DNA of 64,000 bases, taken from positions 330,501 to 394,500 of the forward strand of contig NZ_CP012074.1 of NCBI RefSeq assembly GCF_001262015.1. Direction: 5' to 3'. The DNA is from Prevotella fusca JCM 17724. Lineage in GTDB: Bacteria; Bacteroidota; Bacteroidia; Bacteroidales; Bacteroidaceae. Positions 34,992 to 43,741 of the stretch are shown here, piece by piece. The position numbers were made by a program, and so were the translations under genes. Within the stretch, counting starts at the first letter, position 1. Every line of letters starts with the position of its first letter. The notes under the pieces were generated by a model. It was not told the origin of the DNA. It did no database searches and saw only the letters and a program-made list of their open reading frames with translations.

Positions 34992-35738
34992 TTAGTTTTG
35001 TATTTTTGGATACTTTCTGAACCATCCGTCCATACGAAGACGCATGACACCGAAGAAGGCTTCGGAGAAGATGCCACCGCTCATCTTGCTGGTTCCCTCA
35101 CGACGATTGACGAAGATGACAGGTACTTCCTTTATTTTGAAGCCAATCTTGAAGGACGTGAACTTCATCTCAATCTGGAACGCATAGCCTTTGAAACGAA
35201 TCATGTCTAATGGGATTGTCTCAAGGACACGGCGACGATAACATACGAATCCGGCTGTGGTGTCGTGTACGTGGAAACCTGTTACGGCACGGACGTATTT
35301 GCTGGCAAAATAACTCATCAATACGCGTCCGATAGGCCAGTTGACCACGTTTACACCGCTGACATAGCGTGAGCCGACAGCAACATCGTAGCCTTCGTCA
35401 TGTGTAGCTGCATAGAGGCGGGGCAGGTCGTTAGGGTCATGGCTGAAGTCGGCATCCATCTCAAAGATGTAGTCGTAGCCATGTTCCAATGCCCATTTGA
35501 AGCCAGTGATATAGGCAGTGCCTAATCCCAGCTTTCCTGAACGCTCAATGATAAAGAGGCGGTCAGAGAACTCTGTCTTTATCAGATTATGTACAATCTG
35601 TGCCGTCCCGTCAGGACTTCCGTCATCAATTACCAGGATGTGGAAAAACTTCTCCAGTTGGAATACCGCCCGGATAATCTTCTCCATATTCTCTTTTTCG
35701 TTGTATGTCGGTATGATTACAATGCTATCGCTTGTCAT
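34992..35738 (-). CDS. Polyprenol monophosphomannose synthase (GT2 family)
   Basis: 248 residues. The GT2 core has VIIPTYNEKENMEKIIRAVF, LVIDDGSPDGTAQ, the DXD-type EMDADFSHDPNDLP and AVGSRYVSGVNVVNWP; RFKGYAFQIEMKF is typical of dolichol/polyprenol phosphate mannose synthases. No membrane domain, as in the soluble DPM1 class. It would make polyprenyl-P-mannose for glycan or lipoprotein glycosylation, which fits the O-mannose glycosylation known in Bacteroidota. A -7 box TACTTTTG lies at 35762-35755. Confidence 0.9.
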   Translation of the reverse strand: MTSDSIVIIPTYNEKENMEKIIRAVFQLEKFFHILVIDDGSPDGTAQIVHNLIKTEFSDRLFIIERSGKLGLGTAYITGFKWALEHGYDYIFEMDADFSHDPNDLPRLYAATHDEGYDVAVGSRYVSGVNVVNWPIGRVLMSYFASKYVRAVTGFHVHDTTAGFVCYRRRVLETIPLDMIRFKGYAFQIEMKFTSFKIGFKIKEVPVIFVNRREGTSKMSGGIFSEAFFGVMRLRMDGWFRKYPKIQN

Positions 35739-35807
35739 AGATTTTTGTTTTTTGCAAAAGTAGTATATTTACCTGAAAGTAACAAAAATATCAGGCGGTT
35801 TCAATAA

Positions 35808-36008
35808 TTAAATGTTTCCTTGATGGTAAATTGTTTCTGCCCATTCGGGTATCTCGCTTGTGTATTGCTTTATTACCTCTCCTTCAGACATACGGAAAAG
35901 TAATTCCATCCATTCATGATGTAGAATTCGAGAAGTAATAGTCGTTTTATCAGACCCGTTAGGTCCAGCAATGACTATAAGAACTGGGCGATGATCTTCA
36001 TTTATCAT
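35808..36008 (-). pseudogene. Internally deleted zeta-toxin-like kinase (66 codons left)
   Basis: The product starts like a zeta-toxin/AAA kinase: PVLIVIAGPNGSDKTTITSR with Walker A, in which the usual GSGKT is now GSDKT. After HHEW it jumps straight to MELLFRMSEGEVIKQY and EIPEWA, which is the far C-terminus of the family. Full-length members have roughly 190-200 residues, so about 130 internal residues, including the catalytic Asp and substrate-binding part, are missing in frame. The start keeps a 4-bp ATGA overlap with the antitoxin gene. It cannot be an active kinase. Confidence 0.8.
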
Positions 36009-36220
36009 AAAGAATCCGTTGGGTTGGAAATATTTTTATAATTCCATTCTTTTAATCTTTTGGCAGCTTCTTTACGAAGTTGAGAGAATAGCTGTTGGTG
36101 AGCTTTCTCGTCTCTTTTCTTAGCTATTGCAGCTGCCTCACGCATAAGTTGTGAAAGAACCTCGTCAGAAGGCTCTTCAACGCCCGTCAGTTTATATGTA
36201 TCAATCGTTTGTTTACTCAT
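36005..36220 (-). CDS. Antitoxin-like partner of the zeta-toxin remnant
   Basis: 71 residues from ATG 36220 (MSKQTIDTYKLTGVEEPSDEVL); the longer frame starting at 36310 would place the promoter box inside the gene. The rest is a charged helix (SQLMREAAAIAKKRDEKAHQ). Small proteins of this type precede zeta-type kinases in Prevotella; pairing is inferred from position and the ATGA overlap. A -7 box TACATTTG is at 36253-36246, 26 bp upstream. Confidence 0.7.
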   Translation of the reverse strand: MSKQTIDTYKLTGVEEPSDEVLSQLMREAAAIAKKRDEKAHQQLFSQLRKEAAKRLKEWNYKNISNPTDSL

Positions 36221-36245
36221 AATGATTCTTTTATACTGATAAGGA

Positions 36246-36253
36246 CAAATGTA
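36246..36253 (-). promoter_or_regulatory. -7 box of the antitoxin/toxin-remnant pair
   Basis: TACATTTG on the minus strand. It shows that the pair has its own promoter between plsC and the antitoxin start. Confidence 0.55.
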
Positions 36254-36290
36254 GTATAAAAATATGATACTGATAAGTTTTTCCCAGTCT

Positions 36291-37112
36291 TTATTGGTCT
36301 GGATTTTCAACGAAGCCTTGGTATTCGGGTGTAAGACCAGACATGACGGAATTGTATGCCTCGGCCATGGTCTGCTTCTCGAACTCTGTACCTTTACCCT
36401 TTGGGAAGATAGGCTTGTGGATGGTGAGGCTTAGACGGTGCCATACGGGGAAGTGCCAGTCCTTGGTGCGTGGCATGACATTGAAGGAACCATTGATGGT
36501 GAGCGGGCAGACAGGCAGCTGAAGTTCATCAGCCAGCATGAAGGCACCGCGGCGGAACTTACCCATGTGACCTGTAAAACTGCGTGCACCTTCAGGGAAC
36601 ACCACTACCGACATACCTTCACGGAGGGTTTCGCGTGCTGTGTCGTAAGTTTTTTTAATCTTACTTGCACCACTCTTGTCCACATAGATATGGTGTGCCT
36701 TCTCGCAAGCCAGTCCGACCAATGGAATCTTTCGGATTGCCTTCTTCATCATCCATTTGAAGTTGCGATTGAGAAAACCATAAATGAGGAAGATGTCAAA
36801 GGAACCTTGATGATTGCTGACAAAGACGTAGCTTTGCTTTGGGTCAAGATGTTCACGTCCTTCAATCTTGACAGGGAGAAAAAGCAGTCGGATAATCAGC
36901 CATGACCAGCATTTTCCCGGATAGTATCCCCAGAAGTGTCCATTGCCCAGCTGGCAGCCTATGGTGGTTGTCAAAGCTGTGAGAATGGAAGCAATGGCGA
37001 AGAGAGGGAGGACGATGAGTATCGTATAGAGGTTGTACAGAAAGGTCAGGAGCAGTACCGGTACTGAACGGTGGGCTGTTGGACGCTGCTGTTGAGATGT
37101 GGAATTGCTCAT
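36291..37112 (-). CDS. plsC: 1-acyl-sn-glycerol-3-phosphate acyltransferase (PlsC family)
   Basis: 273 residues. Two N-terminal hydrophobic stretches (VPVLLLTFLYNLYTILIVLP, IASILTALTTTIGCQLG) anchor it in the inner membrane. Acyltransferase motifs are VSNHQGSFDIF (HX4D), VDKSGASKI and VVFPEGARSFTG, then PLTING. It would add the second acyl chain to lysophosphatidic acid. It follows the phosphoesterase gene with 12 bp between, in the same operon. Confidence 0.92.
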   Translation of the reverse strand: MSNSTSQQQRPTAHRSVPVLLLTFLYNLYTILIVLPLFAIASILTALTTTIGCQLGNGHFWGYYPGKCWSWLIIRLLFLPVKIEGREHLDPKQSYVFVSNHQGSFDIFLIYGFLNRNFKWMMKKAIRKIPLVGLACEKAHHIYVDKSGASKIKKTYDTARETLREGMSVVVFPEGARSFTGHMGKFRRGAFMLADELQLPVCPLTINGSFNVMPRTKDWHFPVWHRLSLTIHKPIFPKGKGTEFEKQTMAEAYNSVMSGLTPEYQGFVENPDQ

Positions 37113-37124
37113 AGATGGTTCTTT

Positions 37125-38303
37125 TTAATTCTGTTTCTTAGTATGTAGCGTTATCACTGCTATTTCATTGGGCATATTGAGACGGAAAGGTACGAGTCCG
37201 CCCAATCCTGCTGTTACGTAGAGGTAACGTCCCCCCTGTTCGTAAAGTCCGCAGTCCTCTTGCTGTCGGATACTGGTTGGACGCCACCCGAAGAACTGCA
37301 TCTGTCCGCCATGTGTATGTCCACAGAGCGTCAGTTGTGCATGTGTCTTGGGAAGTATAGACCGTCTCCATGCTGACGGGTCGTGCTGTAACATGATCAT
37401 AAACGAGTTCTTGCTTATTCCCTTGGTTGCTTTCTGATAGTCAGAATAGTTAGGGAAAGGAGGCTTGCCGTCGTTTTCCGTACCACAGATATAGATGGAG
37501 TCTTTGTCGGGGGAGATAATGATACTATTCTGATTGCGCAGGAGTTTCCAGCCTAATCGTTTTTCTTCTGCAGCAACCAGCCGTGCTTCCTGTGCAGCTT
37601 TCTCTTTAAAATCACCTTTTATATATTCTGTATAATCATGGTTTCCCAGAACTGCTATCGTACCTTTCATGGGCTGGCGGATTACTGACACCATCTTCTC
37701 AACCTCTTGCGGACGCATGTTCTGCAAGTCACCTGTGAAACAAATGAGGTCAGGTCTTTGCTTTTCTATGCTGTCCATCTCTGCTTTCAGAATCTTCTTA
37801 CGCCATCCGTCGAATGTTCCAAGGTGCAGGTCGGATACATGTACAATGCGATAGCCGTCAAAAGACTTCGGTAAATCCTTGAAATAAAGGTCTACATGTT
37901 TTACCTGGATGGTTGAAACACCATAGGTAAGTCCATAGACAAATGCTCCGAAGGCGCAGGTGCCCAAGAGTATCCCTATGTAATGTCCCCAGTTGCGATG
38001 TGTATGCGTGATGTACTTACGCACAATCCACCCTAAGAATGATGTGAGGGTGAAGATTGCTTTTGGCCCAACAAACATACCGAGCAGGAACAGATAAGTG
38101 TTCATCCAGGTGAGATCGGCAGGTGCGAAGTTGCGAATGGATGCTAAGGCACAGGTATAGATGACCATGCCAATACATGGCATCCACCACAACAGGCGTT
38201 GCCACCAGGTGATGTGGTAACGCTTGCGGAAATAGTGCATGTCAATGTACAGGTCAGACAGCACTATTATTAATATAAGGTATATGACGATTCTGGCTAT
38301 CAT
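37125..38303 (-). CDS. Membrane-anchored metallophosphoesterase
   Basis: 392 residues. Four or five N-terminal membrane helices (1-130) are followed by a calcineurin-like domain with all metal motifs: RIVHVSDLHLGTFDGW, DLICFTGDLQNM, AVLGNHDYTEY, MLQHDPSAW and TLCGHTHGGQMQF. It resembles the YaeI/YkuE group, some of which act on UDP-diacylglucosamine or phospholipid substrates, but the substrate is unproven. The ATG overlaps the stop of the MetH remnant by 3 bp. Confidence 0.9.
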   Translation of the reverse strand: MIARIVIYLILIIVLSDLYIDMHYFRKRYHITWWQRLLWWMPCIGMVIYTCALASIRNFAPADLTWMNTYLFLLGMFVGPKAIFTLTSFLGWIVRKYITHTHRNWGHYIGILLGTCAFGAFVYGLTYGVSTIQVKHVDLYFKDLPKSFDGYRIVHVSDLHLGTFDGWRKKILKAEMDSIEKQRPDLICFTGDLQNMRPQEVEKMVSVIRQPMKGTIAVLGNHDYTEYIKGDFKEKAAQEARLVAAEEKRLGWKLLRNQNSIIISPDKDSIYICGTENDGKPPFPNYSDYQKATKGISKNSFMIMLQHDPSAWRRSILPKTHAQLTLCGHTHGGQMQFFGWRPTSIRQQEDCGLYEQGGRYLYVTAGLGGLVPFRLNMPNEIAVITLHTKKQN

Positions 38304-38654
38304 TTTTTTAAAAGGGCTGAACCAAGAAACTTCCTGGCAGTGTCTACAGGTAAGTTGCGGCGATGGGCATAGTCTTCCAACTGGTCTTCACCTATCTTCC
38401 CTAAGTCGAAATACTGGCTTTGGGGATGTGCGAACATGAAGCCCGATACGCTGGCATGGGGTATCCATCATGCCGGTCTCTGTCAGGCTGATACCGATGC
38501 TCTTCATATCCAGTAATTCATAAAGAAGAAAGTTTACACTGGTGTCAGGTAGGGACGGATAGCCGATGGCAGGACGTATGCCTTGGTACTTTTCAGTTAT
38601 CATTTCGGAAAGTAAGTCTTTCACCACGTATAGTATGGTCGAATTCTCCTTCAT
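38300..38654 (-). pseudogene. Remnant of the MetH activation domain (frameshifted, 5' truncated)
   Basis: The first frame (from 38654, or ATG 38597 just over the pyrC stop) reads MITEKYQGIRPAIGYPSLPD and LLDMKSIGISLTETGMM, the AdoMet-binding activation domain of cobalamin-dependent methionine synthase. Near 38460 the homology passes to another frame (PHASVSGFMFAHPQSQYFDL, then GKIGEDQLEDYAHRRNLPVD) and ends LGSALLKK at the TGA 38302-38300. A single extra base (or loss of two) after GMM explains it. Upstream MetH domains are absent, because that DNA is pyrC. Both ends keep operon-style overlaps with pyrC and the phosphoesterase. Confidence 0.82.
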
Positions 38655-39942
38655 TTAATAGGTGATGTCCATTACAGAAGGTATGTAATACGCGCCATTG
38701 ATAGGTGTGTCCCGTCATCGGGCTCCATTTGCATTTGCTTTGAATACACTCCTCATTGACAGTCCAAGGCTGGTGAGGTGAGACGATGGTGATGTCGGCT
38801 TTATATCCTTTACGCAGGAAACCACGTCGGTCTATTCGGAAGAGACGGGCAGGTGCGTGCGACATGAGTTCCACCATCTGCTCCATGGTAAGCACGCCTT
38901 CGTCAACCAGTTCCAGCATCGTAACGAGTGAGAACTGAACCATCGGCATACCCGATGCAGCCTTGGCACACCCACCTTGCTTCTGTGTCAGTAGATGTGG
39001 GGCGTGGTCAGTGCCAATCATTGTAATGCGTCCGTCCGTGAGTGCCTGCCGAATGGCTGTGCGGTCAGCAACGGTCTTGACAGAAGGATTGCATTTGATG
39101 AGTGCTTTCTTCGTGAGATAATCTTCACTGGAGAAGGCTATGTGAGCTATTACAGCTTCTAAAGTTATTCTTCCTTCATCCTCAGGCTGATTTGCCAGTG
39201 ACAGTTCTTTTGCCGTAGAGACGTGTGCAATATGGAGTTGTGTCTTGTATTTCCGTGCCAGTTCCACAGCTAATAGTGATGAAGTCCAGCATGCTTTTTC
39301 GCTGCGTATCTCCCAGTGATGGGTGATGTCAGGGTCATCGCCAAACTGTTCTTTGGCAGTTTTCATGTTCTCATTGATAATTCCTGAATCCTCACAGTGG
39401 GTCATCACGGGCAGATTCAGTTCGGCTGCGGTACGGAAAGTCAGCTCTAAGGCATCACGTCGGTCAACGAGCATGTTTCCAGTTGAGGCTCCCATGAAGA
39501 GTTTTATTCCTGGAATTGTATGGGCGTCCAGTTGAGGAAACAACTTGTAATTAGCATTGGTTGCGCCGATGAAGAAGCTGTAGTTTACATGGCTTGACTG
39601 CCGTGCACGTTCCCACTTGTCGTGCAATGCCTCCAATGTTGTAGTCTGTGGTGCGGTGTTCGGCATTTCAAAGTAGGAAGTAACACCTCCGTATGCAGCA
39701 GCACGGCTCTCACTTTCAATATCAGCTTTCTCAGTCAGTCCTGGCTCCCGGAAGTGAACATGGTCATCAATGACACCCGGTAATACAAAACACCCCGTGG
39801 CATTGACGGTTTCGTCAAATGAACCACGGGGTGTTTGTTTTCCTTCTATAATCTCAGTGATACAGTCGTTCTCTATGACGAGCGAACCGATGAAGTTTCG
39901 CCCTTCGTTGACGATTGTTCCGCCTTGGATGAGTTTCCTCAT
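38593..39942 (-). CDS. pyrC: Dihydroorotase
   Basis: 449 residues, class I form. Cyclises carbamoyl aspartate to dihydroorotate in pyrimidine synthesis. Zinc ligands in VIDDHVHFREPGLT, substrate segment YFEMPNTAPQTTT, later HCEDSGII, HIAHVSTAKE and GTDHAPHLLTQKQGG. The C-terminus GHTYQWRVLHTFCNGHHLLNE is normal, so the gene is complete. It lies 109 bp after the DUF4369 gene and the MetH remnant follows with overlap. Confidence 0.95.
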   Translation of the reverse strand: MRKLIQGGTIVNEGRNFIGSLVIENDCITEIIEGKQTPRGSFDETVNATGCFVLPGVIDDHVHFREPGLTEKADIESESRAAAYGGVTSYFEMPNTAPQTTTLEALHDKWERARQSSHVNYSFFIGATNANYKLFPQLDAHTIPGIKLFMGASTGNMLVDRRDALELTFRTAAELNLPVMTHCEDSGIINENMKTAKEQFGDDPDITHHWEIRSEKACWTSSLLAVELARKYKTQLHIAHVSTAKELSLANQPEDEGRITLEAVIAHIAFSSEDYLTKKALIKCNPSVKTVADRTAIRQALTDGRITMIGTDHAPHLLTQKQGGCAKAASGMPMVQFSLVTMLELVDEGVLTMEQMVELMSHAPARLFRIDRRGFLRKGYKADITIVSPHQPWTVNEECIQSKCKWSPMTGHTYQWRVLHTFCNGHHLLNEGEFDHTIRGERLTFRNDN

Positions 39943-40051
39943 AAGTTTTTGTTGTTAGGGGTTGTTTGTGTTTATTCTGAGTTGGTGCCTCAGAATGTAG
40001 GACAATGCCTCCGCTCGCAGGAAGTAAAGGCAAGAGAACGGCACAGAGCTT

Positions 40052-40903
40052 TTACTCTGGGATGGAGTCGCCTGCCATCTGAGCTGGTGTTGGAGGTGCA
40101 GCGGCGTTTGGTGTTGTTCCGGCGGCATCTGGAATGACTGCACCGGCAGGTTCAGCCAAGCCGTTCATCTCCTTTTGTGCCTGTTGGAAGTCAGCGTAGA
40201 ATGCTTTTATCCGTGAATTCTGTTTGAATGTATCTGTTGCCTTTGTCATGATGTATTCAACCCATGCTGGTAATTGGTTGATGGCATTGGCATACATGTA
40301 GTCGTTCATCCATATTGGATAGGCGTTTGGTGTCGTCTCATAGCTGATACGTGTGAGGAAACACCATGGTCCAAGTACATTGTCAAAGTTCTCAGTAATG
40401 AACTTTGTGAACAGCTTATCCCCTTTTGCATATACGTTCAAAGCCTTCTTGATGAGACGTGCGTTTACCGTCTCCTCATCATGTCCATTCATAATGTCAG
40501 CACTTTCCTCATGGTCAATCTCCGCATACTGATTGCGTAGCTGTGTGAATTTAGTCCAGAAATCATTTAGCTTGTCATTCAGTGGCGTGCCGCCGACACG
40601 TTGCTGTGTATTGTCCAGTTTGACAGTAATGTCTCCCTTCTCGATGACAACAGGAAACTGCAGGTTGATGTCATCCATGAAAACCTGTGCTATTTTGGCT
40701 GAGTCAACAGTCCCATGAAAAGCAAACTGACCATGAACCACATCACAGGAGTCCAAATCAATCAGCGAGTCGGCCTGGTCGGTTTTCAGATACAGCTTAC
40801 GCCCATCCAGACTTGATACGTTGGATGTTCCTTGGATGTTAAAAGAGTTGGCACACGATGTGAACGCTATAAGCGACAGAAGTGCATAGAGGACTTTATT
40901 CAT
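40052..40903 (-). CDS. DUF4369 lipoprotein
   Basis: 283 residues. Lipoprotein signal MNKVLYALLSLIAFTSC. The DUF4369 beta domain spans about 20-115 (NIQGTSNVSSLDGRKLYLKT, HGTVDSAKIAQVFMDD); the rest is helical and the C-terminus is Ala/Pro-rich (PNAAAPPTPAQMAG). In other proteins DUF4369 precedes a thioredoxin domain; here that domain is absent. A -7 box TAATTTTG is at 40942-40935. Function unknown. Confidence 0.82.
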   Translation of the reverse strand: MNKVLYALLSLIAFTSCANSFNIQGTSNVSSLDGRKLYLKTDQADSLIDLDSCDVVHGQFAFHGTVDSAKIAQVFMDDINLQFPVVIEKGDITVKLDNTQQRVGGTPLNDKLNDFWTKFTQLRNQYAEIDHEESADIMNGHDEETVNARLIKKALNVYAKGDKLFTKFITENFDNVLGPWCFLTRISYETTPNAYPIWMNDYMYANAINQLPAWVEYIMTKATDTFKQNSRIKAFYADFQQAQKEMNGLAEPAGAVIPDAAGTTPNAAAPPTPAQMAGDSIPE

Positions 40904-41010
40904 AGATCATTAACTGGTTCTATTTCTTCTCTGACAAAATTACATCCTATAATTGAAGTCGAGAAACTTTTTTGTTCAAATTAAAACTATCTATAACCTT
41001 TTAGCTTTTT

Positions 41011-41445
41011 TTAGTTACTTTCGTTTCCGCTTTCCTTTCTCAATTCATAGCTGATACGGTGTGTTGTGTACATTTCTACAATGGCAGATATGAGCAGGAG
41101 TATCACCCAATTGTTGTGGAAAATGCTGACGTAACTGCTATATCCACCCAGTGAGTTGGAGAATAGAGGACGGAGGAAGTGATGGCAGTCCTCCACCATG
41201 AAGAGTCCGGCGAGGATAAATCCCCAGCCAGCCAGCGACATGATTCTGCGCAACCGGCGGATGGAAAGCTGTGTGCCAAGATAACGTTGGCGCGACTGCA
41301 TAAGTGCAAACGCAACAGCACCTGCCAGCATCAGCCAGCAGGAGGCGGGTTGAATTATGAGAAAGGCATACAGACCTGCGCCTGCAGCCATTATGATTCC
41401 CCCAATAATATAAATGGTTGATTCGAGTTTATTCAGCTGTCTCAT
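41011..41445 (-). CDS. Small membrane protein, unknown
   Basis: 144 residues from ATG 41445 (MRQLNKLESTIYIIGGIIMA), which overlaps the end of the ftsB/divIC-like gene by 17 bp; the earlier ATG lies deeper inside that gene. Four membrane helices are predicted (YIIGGIIMAAGAGLYAFLII, CWLMLAGAVAFALM, IMSLAGWGFILAGLFMV, NWVILLLISAIVEMYTT). Resembles Bacteroidota membrane proteins without assigned function. Translational coupling suggests a cell-envelope role. Confidence 0.65.
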   Translation of the reverse strand: MRQLNKLESTIYIIGGIIMAAGAGLYAFLIIQPASCWLMLAGAVAFALMQSRQRYLGTQLSIRRLRRIMSLAGWGFILAGLFMVEDCHHFLRPLFSNSLGGYSSYVSIFHNNWVILLLISAIVEMYTTHRISYELRKESGNESN

Positions 41446-41773
41446 ATTTAGGTGTGTTGTCAGTCGGCTGTTCATCATCGCTCAGTACGAAGATATCTTC
41501 ATTGTCAGCCTTCATGAAGTAGCGTTCGCGAGCTACACGTGCAATCGCCTTGGGGTCAGTTTTGAGAGCCTTCAGTTGTTGCATGTCATGCTGGTATTGG
41601 CGGTCATAGTTCTGAATCTCAGCCTTTAGGTCTTCGATTTGATAGGCATACTCAATACGTTTCATAAAACTGTTCTCATCCAGTACGCCTACGATGAGTG
41701 CGCCCAGGATAATGACGATATGAAACTTGAACCGACTGAAAAAACTGTAAATATGTCCAGTAATCTTGCTCAC
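41429..41773 (-). CDS. Septum formation initiator family protein (FtsB/DivIC-like)
   Basis: 114 residues from a GTG at 41773 (reading MSKITGHIYSFFSRFKF). The ATG at 41815 lies upstream of the promoter box 41800-41793 and cannot be used. One membrane helix (FHIVIILGALIVGVL) is followed by a coiled coil (YAYQIEDLKAEIQNYDRQYQHDMQQLKALK) and DPKAIARVARERYFMKADNEDIFVL, the FtsB/DivIC signature. It acts in the divisome with FtsL and FtsQ. Confidence 0.88.
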   Translation of the reverse strand: MSKITGHIYSFFSRFKFHIVIILGALIVGVLDENSFMKRIEYAYQIEDLKAEIQNYDRQYQHDMQQLKALKTDPKAIARVARERYFMKADNEDIFVLSDDEQPTDNTPKYETAE

Positions 41774-41792
41774 TTCTCTATATTCTTTTCTG

Positions 41793-41800
41793 CAAAAGTA
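41793..41800 (-). promoter_or_regulatory. -7 box of the ftsB/divIC-like gene (decides the start)
   Basis: TACTTTTG on the minus strand, 19 bp before the GTG at 41773. It sits inside the longer open frame, which is therefore not translated in full. Confidence 0.6.
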
Positions 41801-41929
41801 AGGAAAAGATTGCACATGTACGCATGAAACATATATATTTTTATCAAATTAACAATTTAATTCTCCCCATCTCCGTTCTCTTCTCTTAACTTTTATTACC
41901 TTTGCATGAACAATCAGAATTTTTAAAAT

Positions 41930-43741
41930 ATGGATGAATATATTGTCTCGGCGCGAAAGTACCGTCCGATGTCCTTCGATTCTGTTGTGGGACAACTGGC
42001 GCTGACCACCACGCTGAAGAATGCTGTGAAGAGCGGCAAGCTGGCGCATGCTTATCTTTTCTGCGGACCACGAGGTGTGGGTAAGACCACCTGTGCCCGC
42101 ATCTTTGCGAAGGCTATCAACTGCGAACATCCAACGGCTGATGGCGAGGCTTGCAATGAGTGCGAGAGCTGCAAAGCGTTCGGTGAAGGACGGAGCTATA
42201 ACATCTTCGAGCTGGATGCTGCCAGCAACAACTCTGTCGAGAATATCAAGTCGCTGATGGAGCAGACGCGAATCCCGCCGCAGGTAGGACGCTACAAGGT
42301 CTTCATCATTGACGAGGTTCACATGCTTTCAACAGCAGCTTTCAATGCCTTCCTCAAGACTTTGGAAGAACCGCCCGCACATGTTATCTTCATCCTTGCA
42401 ACAACTGAAAAGCATAAGATACTTCCGACAATTCTCTCCCGTTGTCAGATTTATGACTTCGAGCGTATGACCGTTCCGAATATCATTGACCATCTCAAGC
42501 GTGTGGCGGAGAAGGAGAATATACAGTATGAGGAAGAGGCGTTGAATGTCATTGCAGAGAAAGCGGATGGCGGTATGCGTGATGCGCTTTCCATCTTCGA
42601 TCAGGCTGCGAGCTTCTCTCAGGGAAATGTCACCTATCAGAAGGTGATTGAAGACCTGAATGTACTGGATGCAGACAACTATTTCAACATCGTTGACCTC
42701 GCTTTGGAGAACAAGGTGAGCGAGGTAATGGTACTTCTGAATTCTGTCATCAACAAAGGTTTTGATGGCGGTCATCTTATCACTGGACTTGCCTCCCATG
42801 TCCGTAACGTGCTGATGGCAAAGGATGCACAAACACTTCCACTTCTTGAGGTGAGCGAGCAGCAGCGTCTGCGTTATCAGGAACAGGCACAGAAATGTCC
42901 TGTCAGTTTCCTTTACAACGCATTGATGATTATGAGCCGCTGTGACGTGGAGTATCGCCAGAGCTCCAACAAGCGGCTGCTGGTTGAACTGACGCTTATC
43001 CAGGTGGCACAGATTACGCAGAAGGATGATGATGTGCCTGCCTCGGGGCGTAGCCCTAAACGATTAAAATCCCTGTTCAAGAATCTTATTCTTAAGGCTC
43101 AACAGAAACCGGCTCCGCAGGTGGTCGGGAGCCTGAAACATAATGATGACACAGTTCGCCGTGCTGATGATGGTGGAAAGGTGTCAGTGGCAGCTGCATC
43201 TTCAGATGTAGTTCCTGTTGCCGGGACCTCTGCTGAGCGTCCTGTTGCGAAAGTGGTATCGGGGCTGCCGAAGTCCATCAATCTTGGTAGTTTGGGTCTG
43301 TCGTTTGAGAATCTGCTCAAGAATGACAAGAAGAAAACCCAGGAAGAAGATCATGAGGTTACCAACAAGGACGAGAATGAGACGTTCACACAGCAGGACC
43401 TTGTAGTAAGCTGGCGTGCCATGTGTACACGTATGCCTGACCGTATGCAGGCATTGGCACAGCGAATGAAGAATATCACGCCTACAATCACGGATTTCCC
43501 TGTCATTCAGGTGCTTGCTGAAAACAACATCCAGCTTAACGAAATGCTGCCTATCAGGTCGCGTATCCGTGCCACACTGGCAAAGGATTTGCACAACGGA
43601 CAGATAGAACTCGTCATCCGACTTGCCAAGCGGGAGGAAATCAAGCCGATGCTTACTCCCCGTGAGGCATTGGATAAGCTGATGACGACAAACCGTCCTG
43701 TGAGGAAACTCGTAGAGACTTTAGGGCTGGATCTGGCTTGA
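41930..43741 (+). CDS. dnaX: DNA polymerase III subunit gamma/tau
   Basis: 603 residues. The AAA+ clamp-loader domain is at 1-240: KYRPMSFDSVVGQ, Walker A CGPRGVGKTTCARIF, four Zn-binding Cys in INCEHPTADGEACNECESC, Walker B FIIDEVHML and the SRC motif LSRCQIYDFE. Domain III follows to about 365, then a low-complexity linker and a C-terminal part. No slippery frameshift site for a separate gamma product was recognised. A -7 box TACCTTTG lies at 41897-41904. Confidence 0.96.
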   Translation: MDEYIVSARKYRPMSFDSVVGQLALTTTLKNAVKSGKLAHAYLFCGPRGVGKTTCARIFAKAINCEHPTADGEACNECESCKAFGEGRSYNIFELDAASNNSVENIKSLMEQTRIPPQVGRYKVFIIDEVHMLSTAAFNAFLKTLEEPPAHVIFILATTEKHKILPTILSRCQIYDFERMTVPNIIDHLKRVAEKENIQYEEEALNVIAEKADGGMRDALSIFDQAASFSQGNVTYQKVIEDLNVLDADNYFNIVDLALENKVSEVMVLLNSVINKGFDGGHLITGLASHVRNVLMAKDAQTLPLLEVSEQQRLRYQEQAQKCPVSFLYNALMIMSRCDVEYRQSSNKRLLVELTLIQVAQITQKDDDVPASGRSPKRLKSLFKNLILKAQQKPAPQVVGSLKHNDDTVRRADDGGKVSVAAASSDVVPVAGTSAERPVAKVVSGLPKSINLGSLGLSFENLLKNDKKKTQEEDHEVTNKDENETFTQQDLVVSWRAMCTRMPDRMQALAQRMKNITPTITDFPVIQVLAENNIQLNEMLPIRSRIRATLAKDLHNGQIELVIRLAKREEIKPMLTPREALDKLMTTNRPVRKLVETLGLDLA

